DNA from: Streptomyces drozdowiczii
GTDB taxonomy: Bacteria > Actinomycetota > Actinomycetes > Streptomycetales > Streptomycetaceae
DNA length: 64,000 nucleotides
Direction: 5' to 3'
Assembly (NCBI RefSeq): GCF_026167665.1
Contig: NZ_CP098740.1
Coordinates: 7,130,001 to 7,194,000 of the forward strand
In this document: one piece after another, positions 8,306 to 16,460 of the stretch
Layout: each line of letters opens with the position of its first letter
How positions within the stretch are numbered: the first letter of the stretch is position 1
Notes under the pieces: model-generated
What the model was told of the DNA's origin: nothing
The model's database searches: none
The model's input: the letters and a program-made list of their open reading frames with translations, nothing else
Made by a program: the position numbers and the translations under genes

Positions 8306-9430
8306 TTAGCCGGGTGATCGAGGGGGACGCGGAGGCGTCTCGCCTGCCGGCGGTGACCCCTCTCCGGCACGGAGGGGCCACCGTTCCCGGGTCCGGATCG
8401 GCGATTCAGCTGCTGAGGTCAGCGGCTGAGGCGACGGGTTTTCAGCCTGACTTCGAGTCAGCACCGATGCCGTTCGCGTGCGACGGATCGCCTCTCGTTC
8501 ACTGCCCCGCCACCCACCCCGGCACCCAGCTCCCCGCCGCCCCCCACTCCCCCGCCGCCCCGCGTACGACCGGAGCGTGGCCAGGTCCGGGTGCGGGTTG
8601 TCGCGGTGCCAGAGGAGGGAGTGGGGGTAGACCGGGGTCGGGGTGGTGATCGGGATGCGGCGGAGGGCGTGGGTGTCGGGCCAGATGAGGCGGGAGTGTT
8701 CGCCCATGAACGTGGCCAGGGACGGGGTGTCCGCGATGGTGTCGAGCAGGACGTCCGAGCCGAAGTTCGGGCCCGTCGCCTCGATCGTGAGGGCGAACTC
8801 CGCCACCAGGTCGTCGTAGTAGGCGCCCCACTCCGTACCGGGGGCGATGCCCGGCATCCAGATGCGGTGGCCCACCAGGTCGGTGAGGGTCACCGAGGAG
8901 GCGTCGGCCAGGGCGTGGGCGGGGCCGGTGAGGAGTTGGAGGGGTTCGTCCAGGACGCGGGCCGACGCGATGTCGTCGGGGAGGGGGCGGCCGGGGGCGG
9001 CCACCGCGCGAAAGGTCGCGTCGAGTTCGCCGGTGCGGAGCGCGGCCACGGCCGTGTCCATGCTGACCAGCATCATCACGTCGAGGGCGATGGCGGGGTG
9101 GGCCCGGTGGAAGGCGCGCATGAGGCCCGACTGCGCGGTGCGGGACGCGATCACGTCGACGCGGAGCGGGCGGTGCCCGGGGCGTACGGACGCGCTGGCG
9201 CGCTCGGCCGCGCGCAGTAGTTCGTGTGCGTGGGGCAGGAACGCCCGGCCGTCGATGGTCAGCTCGGCGCCGCGCGGGGCGCGGGTGAAGAGGCGTACGC
9301 CGAGGGCCGCCTCCAGCGCGGCGATGCGCTTGGAGACGGCCTGCTGGGTGACCGCGAGGTCCGCCGCGGCCTTCTGGAAGCCGCCCGCCTCCGTGACGGC
9401 GACGAACGTGCGCACTGCTTGGAGGTCCAT
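8306..9430 (-). CDS. LysR-family regulator with abnormal C-terminal tail (possible frame error)
   Basis: From ATG 9430 the first 60 residues form a LysR winged helix (LQAVRTFVAVTEAGGFQKAAADLAVTQQAVSKRIAALE), and the effector domain runs to about residue 290. Beyond LATLRSYAG the frame continues as about 85 Arg/Pro/Ser-rich residues with no LysR character. Adding one base near 8563-8570 would instead end the protein at 8499 with 310 residues, the normal family length. I therefore suspect a one-base deletion, and the true 3' end may be 8499. It could regulate the downstream hydrolase-GNAT pair or the divergent MFS gene. Confidence 0.75.
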   Translation of the reverse strand: MDLQAVRTFVAVTEAGGFQKAAADLAVTQQAVSKRIAALEAALGVRLFTRAPRGAELTIDGRAFLPHAHELLRAAERASASVRPGHRPLRVDVIASRTAQSGLMRAFHRAHPAIALDVMMLVSMDTAVAALRTGELDATFRAVAAPGRPLPDDIASARVLDEPLQLLTGPAHALADASSVTLTDLVGHRIWMPGIAPGTEWGAYYDDLVAEFALTIEATGPNFGSDVLLDTIADTPSLATFMGEHSRLIWPDTHALRRIPITTPTPVYPHSLLWHRDNPHPDLATLRSYAGRRGSGGRRGAGCRGGWRGSEREAIRRTRTASVLTRSQAENPSPQPLTSAAESPIRTRERWPLRAGEGSPPAGETPPRPPRSPG

Positions 9431-9551
9431 GGCGAGCAGCCTAGTGAACAACCCATGGTTGTGCTTCGGCCCGTCGATGGTTGTTTGACCTGCGGTTCCG
9501 CCGAGCGGTTAGCTCTCACCCGGCTATTTCGGGTTGTACGGGTGAGGCGGC

Positions 9552-10787
9552 ATGGGCAGAAGAGCGTTGGGGCGGCCGTTCGGCTGGTTGTGGGCCGCCT
9601 ACGCCGTGAGCGCGTACGGGTCGGGGCTCGGGTTCGGCGCCCTGCCGCTGCTCGCCGTGCTCGTGCTGGACGCCGGGCCCGCCCAGGTCTCCGCGTTGTC
9701 GGCGGTCGGGCCCGCCGTGGGGGCGCTGATCGCGGTGCCGCTCGCGCCGTGGGTGGAGTTCCGGCGCAAGCGGCCCGTCATGATCGGGATGGACCTGGTC
9801 CGGTTCGCGGCCATGGCGTCGATCCCGGTCGCGTACGCCTTCGGGCTGCTCGGGTTCGTCCAGCTGCTGGTGGTGTCGGCCGTGGTCGCCGCGGCGAAGA
9901 TCGCGTTCGGCGCGGCGAGCGGCGCGTATCTGAAGGCGCTCGTCCGCCAGGAGGACCTGCTCGTCGCCAACGCGCGGTTCGAGTCCACGAACTGGAGCTC
10001 CATCGCGGTCGGCCCGCCCCTCGGCGGCGCGGCGATCGGGGTCTTCGGGCCGGTCACCACCGTGGTGGCCGACGCGCTCAGCTATCTGCTCTCCGCGCTC
10101 GGCATCACCGCGATCCGGGGCCGGGAGGAGGCACCACGGCCCAAGGAGGAGAGCCCGCTGCGGGCGGGCGCGCTGCTCGCCGGGTGGCGGCACATCCTGG
10201 GGCACCCCGTGCTGCGGGCGCTCTACCTCAACCAGGTGCTCGTCGGCGGCCTGATCATGGCCACCGAACCGCTGCTGGCGGTCCTCCTGCTGCGCCGACT
10301 CGGGTTTCCGCCCTGGCAGTACGGTCTCGCCTTCGCCGCTCCGTGTCTCGGCGGGCTCATCGGCTCGCGGCTGGCCCGCCGGGTCGTCGCCCGCTACGGC
10401 CGCGACCGGGTCTTCCGGACCGTGGGCACCCTGCGCGCGGTCTGGCTGATCGGGCTGGTGTTCGTACGGCCGGGTGTCGTCGGGCTCGTCACCGTGATGG
10501 CCGTCGAGCTGGCCATCATCGTCAACATGAGCCTGTACGGGCCGGTGCTCTCCACGTACCGGCTGGAGCACACGCCCAAGCATCTCGTCGCCCGCATGCT
10601 CACCGCGTGGTCGATCGGGCAGCAGGCGTCCATCGCCGTGCTCACCGCGCTCGCCGGGCTGCTCGCGGACGTCACCGGGCCGCGTCCGGCCCTCGCGGTG
10701 GCGGGGGTGCTCATCCTGGGCACCCCGTTCCTGCTCCCCCGGCGGGGGCGGGCACCCCGGACGGCCCTCGACCTCAACCGAGCGTGA
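9552..10787 (+). CDS. MFS transporter
   Basis: The 411-residue, strongly hydrophobic protein has about 12 predicted membrane helices, an EFRRKRPVMIG loop between helices 2 and 3, and a central charged loop (GREEAPRPKEESPLR) separating the two halves. The layout matches the MFS_3 / enterobactin-exporter-like group common in actinobacteria. Substrate unknown. The LysR gene starts divergently at 9430, so the 121-base gap probably holds both promoters. Confidence 0.85.
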   Translation: MGRRALGRPFGWLWAAYAVSAYGSGLGFGALPLLAVLVLDAGPAQVSALSAVGPAVGALIAVPLAPWVEFRRKRPVMIGMDLVRFAAMASIPVAYAFGLLGFVQLLVVSAVVAAAKIAFGAASGAYLKALVRQEDLLVANARFESTNWSSIAVGPPLGGAAIGVFGPVTTVVADALSYLLSALGITAIRGREEAPRPKEESPLRAGALLAGWRHILGHPVLRALYLNQVLVGGLIMATEPLLAVLLLRRLGFPPWQYGLAFAAPCLGGLIGSRLARRVVARYGRDRVFRTVGTLRAVWLIGLVFVRPGVVGLVTVMAVELAIIVNMSLYGPVLSTYRLEHTPKHLVARMLTAWSIGQQASIAVLTALAGLLADVTGPRPALAVAGVLILGTPFLLPRRGRAPRTALDLNRA

Positions 10788-10837
10788 TCTCAACCGGGCT
10801 TGATCTCAAGCGGACTTGAGGTTGCAGGATTCCCGGC

Positions 10838-11242
10838 ATGGATACCGACACACGCACCCACGCCGCCGACCTCGAAGCGATCCGCGCGGTCGTCGCCACC
10901 GTCGAGCGCTCCCAGCAGCGCAAGGACCCCGACGAGTTCCTGACCCTCTTCCACCCCGACGCGGTCTGGACGACCGCCCACGGCAAGGTCCTCATCGGCA
11001 TCGAGGCGATCTCCGCGTTCACCCGGACCGTGCTGCCCGCCGCCGACTGGGCCGGGCAGGTCACCTATGAGGTGGCGCACGTCCTCTTCATCCGCCCGGA
11101 CGTCGCGGCGGTCAAGGTCCGGCAGCGCTATCCGGCACCGGAGGAGGAGAGCGAGGGCGCTCCGCTGTACGTGATGAGCCGGGGCGACGACGGACGGTGG
11201 CTGCTGACCGCCGGTCAGAACACGCAGGTCGTGGCGGGCTGA
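10838..11242 (+). CDS. SgcJ/EcaC-type NTF2-fold (SnoaL-like) protein
   Basis: This 134-residue single-domain protein has the NTF2-like pattern ADLEAIRAVVATVERSQQRKDPDEFLTLFHPDAVW followed by G-rich strands, as in SgcJ/EcaC and DUF4440 proteins. These small conical barrels act as isomerases, cyclases or dehydratases, or have no known activity. It lies outside the apparent biosynthetic cluster, so a link to polyketide cyclisation is not supported. Confidence 0.8.
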   Translation: MDTDTRTHAADLEAIRAVVATVERSQQRKDPDEFLTLFHPDAVWTTAHGKVLIGIEAISAFTRTVLPAADWAGQVTYEVAHVLFIRPDVAAVKVRQRYPAPEEESEGAPLYVMSRGDDGRWLLTAGQNTQVVAG

Positions 11243-11258
11243 CGGGCCCCGACGCCGG

Positions 11259-11789
11259 TCAGCCCGCGAGGGCCTTCTCGAGGAGCGTGAACGACTTCGG
11301 CGTGCCGCCCGGCTGCGGTTTGCCCTCCTTGCGGCCGACCACCCGGTAGCCGACGCCGAGGTAGTACGCGGTCAGGGGCTCGTTGCCCGCCAGGCAGTCC
11401 AGGCGCACCAGCGTCCGGCCCGCCTCGGCCACGCGGTGCTCGGCGGCCCGCAGGAGCCGCCGTCCCGTGCCGGGCGGGACGGCGGTGCGGTCCACCATCA
11501 GCCGGTGCACGTAACCGGCGGTCGCGGGCTGCGGGCCCCAGGCGTCCTCGTCCTCCCACCACAGCTCCCAGGCGCCGACCACGCGTCCGGCGGCCTCGGC
11601 GAGCCACACCTCACCCGTCGCCATGATCCGGCGGAAGTGGTCCTCGCCCAGTTCGCTGGGCTGCCACTGGCCGGTGACGCCCCGGGCGAGCATCCAGCGC
11701 GCCGCGTCGTCGCGCAGCCGTACGAGGGAGGCGAGGTCGGGGTCACCGGCGGGACGGAAACGCAGGTCGGTCGGGCTCTGGTCCTTCAC
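11259..11789 (-). CDS. GNAT-family N-acetyltransferase
   Basis: A 176-residue protein spans the full GNAT fold: an N-terminal strand with LRFRPAGDPDL, WLAEAAGRVVGAWEL in the central sheet, the acetyl-CoA motif VDRTAVPPGTGRRLLRAAE and RLDCLAGNEPLTAYYLGVGYRVVG at the C terminus. The substrate is unknown. It is convergent with the gene ending at 11242. Confidence 0.85.
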   Translation of the reverse strand: MKDQSPTDLRFRPAGDPDLASLVRLRDDAARWMLARGVTGQWQPSELGEDHFRRIMATGEVWLAEAAGRVVGAWELWWEDEDAWGPQPATAGYVHRLMVDRTAVPPGTGRRLLRAAEHRVAEAGRTLVRLDCLAGNEPLTAYYLGVGYRVVGRKEGKPQPGGTPKSFTLLEKALAG

Positions 11790-11871
11790 GCCACGATCTT
11801 CGCACGCGTGTACGCATACGGCGTCGGGCGCGAGGAGTTGGCGTCCTCCCCGCGCCCCAGCGGGCCGGACG

Positions 11872-12666
11872 CTACGACGCCTTCGGCGCGATGACCGAGA
11901 ACGCCCCGCCCTGCGGGTCGGCCAGGACCGCCATGCGGCCGGCGACCATGTCGAAGGCGGGGGCCAGGACCGTGGCGCCGGCGCGGACGGCGGCGGCCTG
12001 GATGTCGTCCACGCTGTCCACCGCGAAGTACGGCTGCCAGTGCGGCGTGACGTTCGGCGGCACCTTGCTCATGTCCATCATGCCGCCCACCGCCCGCCCG
12101 TCGACCTGGAACTCGACGTAGCCGTCGGCGCCCTCCATCTCGGAGGGGGTCGCCGTCACCGGCAGGGCGGCGGAGTAGAACGCGGACGCCGCGTCCGGGT
12201 CGGGAGTGGTCAGCTCGCTCCAGACCAGCGCCCCGTGCTCGTTGACGATGGCCGCGCCGCCGAAGGTGCCGGGCTGCCACAGGCCGAAGACCGCGCCCGC
12301 CGGGTCGGCGATCACGGCCATGCGGCCGAGGTCCATGACGTCCATCGGGGGGACGACGACCGTGCCGCCGGCCTCGGTGACGGACCTGAGCGTGGCGTCG
12401 ATCGCGTCGGTCGACAGATACGTCGTCCACGCCGTCGGCGGCATCGGGTCCGGCACCGTGCCGTCCTGGTTCATCGCCTTCATGATCCCGGCGACGGGCT
12501 TGCCCTTGAGCGTGCAGACGGAGTAGCCGCCCTGCTCCGGCGGGCCCACCTCGCCCTGCCAGCCGAAGAGGTCGCAGTAGAAGTCGATGGCCGCCTGCTG
12601 GTCGGGGACCATCAGGTCGATCCAGCACGGGGTGCCGGGCCGGTAGGGATCGTTCATTTCGGGCAC
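11872..12666 (-). CDS. VOC-family (glyoxalase/bleomycin-resistance fold) two-domain protein
   Basis: This 264-residue protein has two tandem VOC modules (residues about 10-125 and 140-262), each with the W/F-x-D-L...A-x-x-FY pattern. It resembles actinobacterial proteins such as mycobacterial Cfp30B. The GTG start at 12666 is chosen because GGAGG lies 5 bases upstream; an in-frame ATG at 12657 is too far from it. The fold serves as metal-dependent lyase, dioxygenase or drug-binding protein; no specific role can be assigned. Confidence 0.85.
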   Translation of the reverse strand: MPEMNDPYRPGTPCWIDLMVPDQQAAIDFYCDLFGWQGEVGPPEQGGYSVCTLKGKPVAGIMKAMNQDGTVPDPMPPTAWTTYLSTDAIDATLRSVTEAGGTVVVPPMDVMDLGRMAVIADPAGAVFGLWQPGTFGGAAIVNEHGALVWSELTTPDPDAASAFYSAALPVTATPSEMEGADGYVEFQVDGRAVGGMMDMSKVPPNVTPHWQPYFAVDSVDDIQAAAVRAGATVLAPAFDMVAGRMAVLADPQGGAFSVIAPKAS

Positions 12667-12757
12667 GGGTGCCTCCGGGAGGCTGCTCGGGGGTGGACGG
12701 GCCCTCCTTACCCGGCCCCCGCGCGAGCGGAATCGGCCCGTACGGGTGACAGCCCGC

Positions 12758-13810
12758 TCAGTACCAGGGCCGCTCGTCCGGCGTGGGCAGCGGGCGCAGG
12801 GCCGGCCAGTGTTCCAGCAGGCGGGTGGCCAGGGCGGAGGCGAGGCGGCCGAGCGCGTGGAGGCGGTCGTGGTCGCGGGTCAGGTCCGCGACGACGCCCA
12901 GACGGTGGACGAGGCGTTCGCGGGCGGAGACGTACCCCCACTCGAAGTCCTCGGCGGCCACCCGGGCGAGTTGGTCGGCCGTCCCCCGCTGCGCCCGCTC
13001 GACCAGCGCGTCGCCCTGGATCAGCCAGCCCGCGCACGCGTCGGCGAGGTCGCCGGGCACGTCGCGGCCCGTGAGGTCGCGCCAGGTGGACCGGTAGACG
13101 GCCTCCACCTCGGCGAGCGGGGCCGCCGTGACCGACATCGCGCACCAGCAGGTGGGGAAGCCGATGCGGAAGTACGCCAGCTCGACGAGGCCGTTGCCGA
13201 GCGCGGCCCGCTCGAAGTCCACGAAGCGGACGCCGTCCGGGGTGCGCAGGTCGTTGCCGGGGCAGGGGTCGCCGTGGAGCAGCGCGTGGTGCCCGGTGGG
13301 GTCGAGCCGTTCCAGGAGCCCGGCGAGTTCGTCCGGGACGGCGGCCGGTACGGGCACGTCGAGCGCCCGGGCGAGGGCGAGGAAGGACTCCGCGTCGGCG
13401 GCCGTGGGGCCCGACCAGGCCGGGAGCGCGCCCGCGTCGGCGGGCCCGGTCAGGGCGTGCAGCCGGGCGAGCGCGTCGGCGTACCCCGGCATCCAGTCGT
13501 CGGTCCGGCCGAGGTCGTCCACGTACTCGAGGAGCATGACCCGCGCGGCCGGGTCCGTGGCGAGCAGCGCGGGGGCCACGGAGCCGCGCCCCGCGAGCCG
13601 CAGCCCGGCGGCCTCCCGCGCGAACCGGGCGTCCGCGTCGGCGCCGGTGTCCCCGTCGTCGGTGATCTGCTTGACGATCACGGGCCGCCCGTCCCCCGCC
13701 CGCACCCGCCACACCCGCGACCGGGGGCTGCTGTCCAGGGGCTCGGCCTGCGCGGGGATGCCGCCCATGACGGTGAGCAGGGGGGCGGTCAGTGGAAGGG
13801 AATGAGGCAT
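12758..13810 (-). CDS. Aminoglycoside-phosphotransferase-fold kinase
   Basis: A 350-residue protein with the APH/choline-kinase fold: ATP-lysine region RPVIVKQITD, Brenner motif HALLHGDPCPGNDLR (catalytic Asp) and metal-binding FVDFERA. Members phosphorylate antibiotics, sugars or small alcohols. No antibiotic substrate can be inferred from sequence. ATG 13810 is the first good start; the gene is followed closely by the VOC gene on the same strand. Confidence 0.8.
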   Translation of the reverse strand: MPHSLPLTAPLLTVMGGIPAQAEPLDSSPRSRVWRVRAGDGRPVIVKQITDDGDTGADADARFAREAAGLRLAGRGSVAPALLATDPAARVMLLEYVDDLGRTDDWMPGYADALARLHALTGPADAGALPAWSGPTAADAESFLALARALDVPVPAAVPDELAGLLERLDPTGHHALLHGDPCPGNDLRTPDGVRFVDFERAALGNGLVELAYFRIGFPTCWCAMSVTAAPLAEVEAVYRSTWRDLTGRDVPGDLADACAGWLIQGDALVERAQRGTADQLARVAAEDFEWGYVSARERLVHRLGVVADLTRDHDRLHALGRLASALATRLLEHWPALRPLPTPDERPWY

Positions 13811-13833
13811 GGGGAGGAGCGTAGCCGCAGGCT

Positions 13834-14286
13834 TCACCGAAGCCCGCGCCCTTTTCGCAGGTAGAACAGCTCCGGATCGCCCTCGTCCAGACCGTGGAGG
13901 AGGCCGGCCGGGGTCCAGCCGGCGCGTTGGAGCAGGCGCTGCATCGGCTGGTTGGAGACGTTGGTCGAGGTGAACAGCTTCGGGGTGGTGCAGGTGGCCG
14001 CCGCGGCTTCCAGCAGCCGGTGCCCCACGCCCCGGCGCCGGGCCTCCGGGGCCACCATCAGGAGGGTGACGAAGCCCTGCTCGAAGAACGTGTACTCCAG
14101 CACGCAGTACCCGAGCGGCGGCCCGGACGCCGTGTCCCGTGCCACGTACGCCACGCCCTGACGGCACCACTTCTCGATGCTCGTACGCCGTCCGGCGTCG
14201 ATCCCCGCCAGCGCGGCGGCCTCCGCCGGGACGGCCGGGCGCACGACGACAACATCGTTCTTCTCCGTGTCCATGTCCATGTCCAT
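13834..14286 (-). CDS. GNAT-family N-acetyltransferase
   Basis: This 150-residue GNAT protein has LLMVAPEARRRGVGHRLLEAA (acetyl-CoA loop) and STNVSNQPMQRLLQRAGW at the C terminus. The N terminus is a tandem Met-Asp repeat: ATGGAC occurs three times from 14286, so the real start could be the first, second or third ATG. The phosphotransferase gene begins 23 bases downstream. Substrate unknown. Confidence 0.8.
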   Translation of the reverse strand: MDMDMDTEKNDVVVVRPAVPAEAAALAGIDAGRRTSIEKWCRQGVAYVARDTASGPPLGYCVLEYTFFEQGFVTLLMVAPEARRRGVGHRLLEAAAATCTTPKLFTSTNVSNQPMQRLLQRAGWTPAGLLHGLDEGDPELFYLRKGRGLR

Positions 14287-14402
14287 GGGGCCATGCTGGA
14301 CTGTTCCGGGGAGCGACGGGCCGCGAGCGGCCGCGCGTGCGGGCGGGGGCCGTGGTCGCCGCGCAGACTGGGGGTTTCCAGGACCGGGACGAAGGCGGAG
14401 TC

Positions 14403-14939
14403 ATGACGAACGAACCCGTGGCGGAGCTCCACCCCGACTACAGCAGTGCCGGTGCCACGGCGACCCCGTGGGCCGAGGTGGTGGCCGTCCTCGAACGGGC
14501 CGAGGTGTTCTGGCTCTCGACGGTCCGGCCCGACGGGCGGCCGCATGTGACGCCGCTGCCGGCGGTGTGGCTCGACGGGGCGCTGCACTTCTCGACGGGG
14601 CTGGAGGAGCAGAAGGGCCGTAACCTCACCCGGAACCCGAACTGCGCCCTGACGACGGGCAACAACGCGTACGGGCACGGGCTCGACGTCGTCGTCGAGG
14701 GGCCTGCGGTACGGGTCGCCGAGCACCCGACCCTGGAGCGGCTCGCGGAGCTGTGGATGGCGAAGATCGGGTGGCCGTACGACGCGGTCGAGGGCGGTTT
14801 CCGGCACCGGCCGGAGGGGCCCGCGCCGGAGACCTCCGGGGTGCCGGGCGCGGTCGTCCCGGTGTTCGCGGTCCGGCCGACGAAGGTCCTCGCGTTCGGC
14901 CGGGGCGAGGGGTTCAGCCAGACCCGCTTCCGGCCGTGA
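14403..14939 (+). CDS. Pyridoxamine 5'-phosphate oxidase-like (split-barrel) flavoprotein
   Basis: A 178-residue PPOX-fold protein: FWLSTVRPDGRPHVTPLPAVW (residues 38-58), LHFSTGLEEQKGRNLTRNPNCAL (flavin phosphate side) and a C-terminal KVLAFGRGEGFSQTRF motif typical of F420- or FMN-dependent members in actinobacteria. It may reduce an unsaturated or nitro substrate, or be a general oxidase; the cofactor is not determinable here. It sits just left of the first cluster-type regulatory repeat. Confidence 0.85.
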   Translation: MTNEPVAELHPDYSSAGATATPWAEVVAVLERAEVFWLSTVRPDGRPHVTPLPAVWLDGALHFSTGLEEQKGRNLTRNPNCALTTGNNAYGHGLDVVVEGPAVRVAEHPTLERLAELWMAKIGWPYDAVEGGFRHRPEGPAPETSGVPGAVVPVFAVRPTKVLAFGRGEGFSQTRFRP

Positions 14940-15026
14940 CGGCCTGAGCCACCCGCGCAGGCTGCCGCGATTACGCCCCGCCGCCGCGGTCACCCCCGTA
15001 CGCTGGACCCCGGCACTTGACCTTCC

Positions 15027-15044
15027 TGTTGCATTCCCTTTGCG
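15027..15044 (+). promoter_or_regulatory. Cluster direct repeat TGTTGC-N7-TTGCG, probable SARP site
   Basis: TGTTGCATTCCCTTTGCG contains two TTGC elements 11 bases apart, the phasing expected for SARP activators. It lies 60-77 bases upstream of the DUF1772 start at 15104. The hexamer TTGACT begins 10 bases downstream, where a -10 element would sit. The same pattern occurs at 18103, 31019, 34381 and 34415. Confidence 0.65.
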
Positions 15045-15103
15045 CAGAGGAGAGTTGACTTGCGCAGGCACCGCCGCACCGGCAGAAGCTGAAGGGTCAG
15101 GCA

Positions 15104-15598
15104 ATGGAGATCGCACAAACGCTCGCGCTCATCGCGGCCACCGTGACGACGGGGCTGATCAGCGGGCTGTTCTACGGCTTCGCCATCTCCGTGATGCCGG
15201 CGCTGCGCGGTACGGGGGACCGTACGTTCATCGATGTGATGCAGCGGGTCAACGTGGCCATCCTCAACGGGTGGTTCGTGCTCGGCTACATCGGGGCCCT
15301 CGTCTTCACGGGGCTCGCGGTCGGGCTCCAGTTCGGCGGCGGGGACCGGGACGCGGTGGTGCCGACCGTCGCGGCGCTCGTCTGCTACATCGCGTCGATG
15401 GGGGTCACCAGCCGCCTCAACATCCCGCTGAACAACGCGCTGGAGGCGGCGGGTCCGGTGGACGGGATCGCGCGGCCCGAGGCGGTGCGGGCGGCCTTCG
15501 AGGGGGCCTGGGCGCGGGGGAACGTGCTGCGGACGCTGCTGTGCATCGCCGCCACCGGGCTGCTGTGCTGGGCCCTCGTCCTGAACGGCGGCAGCTGA
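15104..15598 (+). CDS. DUF1772 / anthrone-oxygenase family membrane protein
   Basis: A 164-residue protein with four membrane helices and the family signatures GLFYGFAISVMPALRGTGDRTFIDVMQRVN and IPLNNAL. DUF1772 includes fungal anthrone oxygenases such as HypC, and actinobacterial members occur in aromatic polyketide clusters; a cofactor-free oxygenation of an anthrone to an anthraquinone is a reasonable but unproven role. A SARP-type repeat lies in its promoter, so it probably belongs to the polyketide cluster. It is the first of three paralogues in the window. Confidence 0.8.
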   Translation: MEIAQTLALIAATVTTGLISGLFYGFAISVMPALRGTGDRTFIDVMQRVNVAILNGWFVLGYIGALVFTGLAVGLQFGGGDRDAVVPTVAALVCYIASMGVTSRLNIPLNNALEAAGPVDGIARPEAVRAAFEGAWARGNVLRTLLCIAATGLLCWALVLNGGS

Positions 15599-15604
15599 AC
15601 GCGC

Positions 15605-15645
15605 GGGAGGGCCGGTACGGGGCTCGTGCCCGTACCGGCCCTCCC
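15605..15645. terminator. Bidirectional hairpin terminator
   Basis: Complementary 17-base arms (15605-15621, 15629-15645) enclose a 7-base loop between the convergent DUF1772 genes ending at 15598 (+) and 15659 (-). Confidence 0.85.
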
Positions 15646-15658
15646 GGAGGGCGTCGGC

Positions 15659-16285
15659 TCAGCGGCCGACGGACAGCAGCGCCTCCGCGCGGCCGTGCAG
15701 CTTGGCGGCGTACGCCGCGCAGCCCAGGGCCGCCGTGTTGAGGAGCGTACGGAAGATGTTGACGGTCTCCCAGGTCCCCTTGAACTTGTCGACCAGGGAG
15801 AAGTCGTGGATCTTGGCCGGGTTGCCGAGGTCGGCGAGCTGGTTGTTGAGCGGGATCTCGACGCCCATCGTGAGCATCAGGACGACGAGGTAGAGGACGG
15901 CGGCGAGACCGGCCCACAGGGCGATCGTCTTCCGTCCCCGGCGGAACTCCAGGAACGCGGCGAGGCCCGCGGCGACGATGGCCCCCATGAAGATGAGCGC
16001 GAACAGGCCGTTGCCGTCGATCTCCGCGTTGAACTGCTGCATCGAGGTGACGTAGGTGCGGTCGTCGGTGTTGGCGAGGCCGGGCATCACCGAGACGTCG
16101 TAGGCGAAGAACAGGCCGGCCATGAGCCCGAGCGTGATCACCGAGATCATGTGCAGCCAGCCGGCGGCCTTGTTCGGGCGGTCCTCCCGCGGCGGCACGG
16201 GCGCGGCGGGCCGGCCCCACGGCTGCTGGTACGGCGCCTGCGCGCCGGCGGGGCCCTGCTGCTGCGGGTACGGGTTGGGTGTCAT
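15659..16285 (-). CDS. DUF1772 / anthrone-oxygenase family membrane protein with Pro/Gln-rich N terminus
   Basis: This 208-residue protein begins with about 40 Pro/Gln/Gly-rich residues (YPQQQGPAGAQAPYQQ), followed by four membrane helices with GLFFAYDVSVMPGLANTDDRTYVTSMQQFN and EIPLNNQLA, the DUF1772 signatures. Paralogues lie at 15104 and 39937. The N-terminal extension is cytosolic-looking low-complexity sequence of the type often found on Streptomyces membrane proteins. The upstream region contains four 11-base-phased repeats (16399-16438), pointing toward this gene. Confidence 0.8.
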   Translation of the reverse strand: MTPNPYPQQQGPAGAQAPYQQPWGRPAAPVPPREDRPNKAAGWLHMISVITLGLMAGLFFAYDVSVMPGLANTDDRTYVTSMQQFNAEIDGNGLFALIFMGAIVAAGLAAFLEFRRGRKTIALWAGLAAVLYLVVLMLTMGVEIPLNNQLADLGNPAKIHDFSLVDKFKGTWETVNIFRTLLNTAALGCAAYAAKLHGRAEALLSVGR

Positions 16286-16398
16286 CGGTACGTCCTCGCT
16301 CTTGTCCGGTTCGTAAGTGGGGTGCCGAGGCGCGCTGTTGACGAGGATAGAGGTGCTTTTACTCCCGCCGCGGGCGCGGAGGCCGCCCTGGACAGGAT

Positions 16399-16438
16399 CA
16401 CGAGCGTTCCTCCAGCGAACGTCGAGCGAGACTCGAAC
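16399..16438 (-). promoter_or_regulatory. Four 11-base-phased heptamer repeats
   Basis: On the minus strand the heptamers GTTCGAG, GCTCGAC, GCTGGAG and GCTCGTG start at exact 11-base intervals (plus-strand positions 16432-16438, 16421-16427, 16410-16416, 16399-16405). This is the helical phasing used by SARP proteins. The array lies 114-153 bases upstream of the DUF1772 start at 16285; no clear -10 hexamer follows at the usual distance, so it may bind a different regulator. Confidence 0.5.
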
Positions 16439-16460
16439 GGGCGTGCCCGGGTGCGATGGA

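Noticed and set aside
10838..11242. SgcJ/EcaC-like protein as part of the polyketide pathway
   Set aside because: It lies left of the first SARP-type site among unrelated genes; no linkage evidence.
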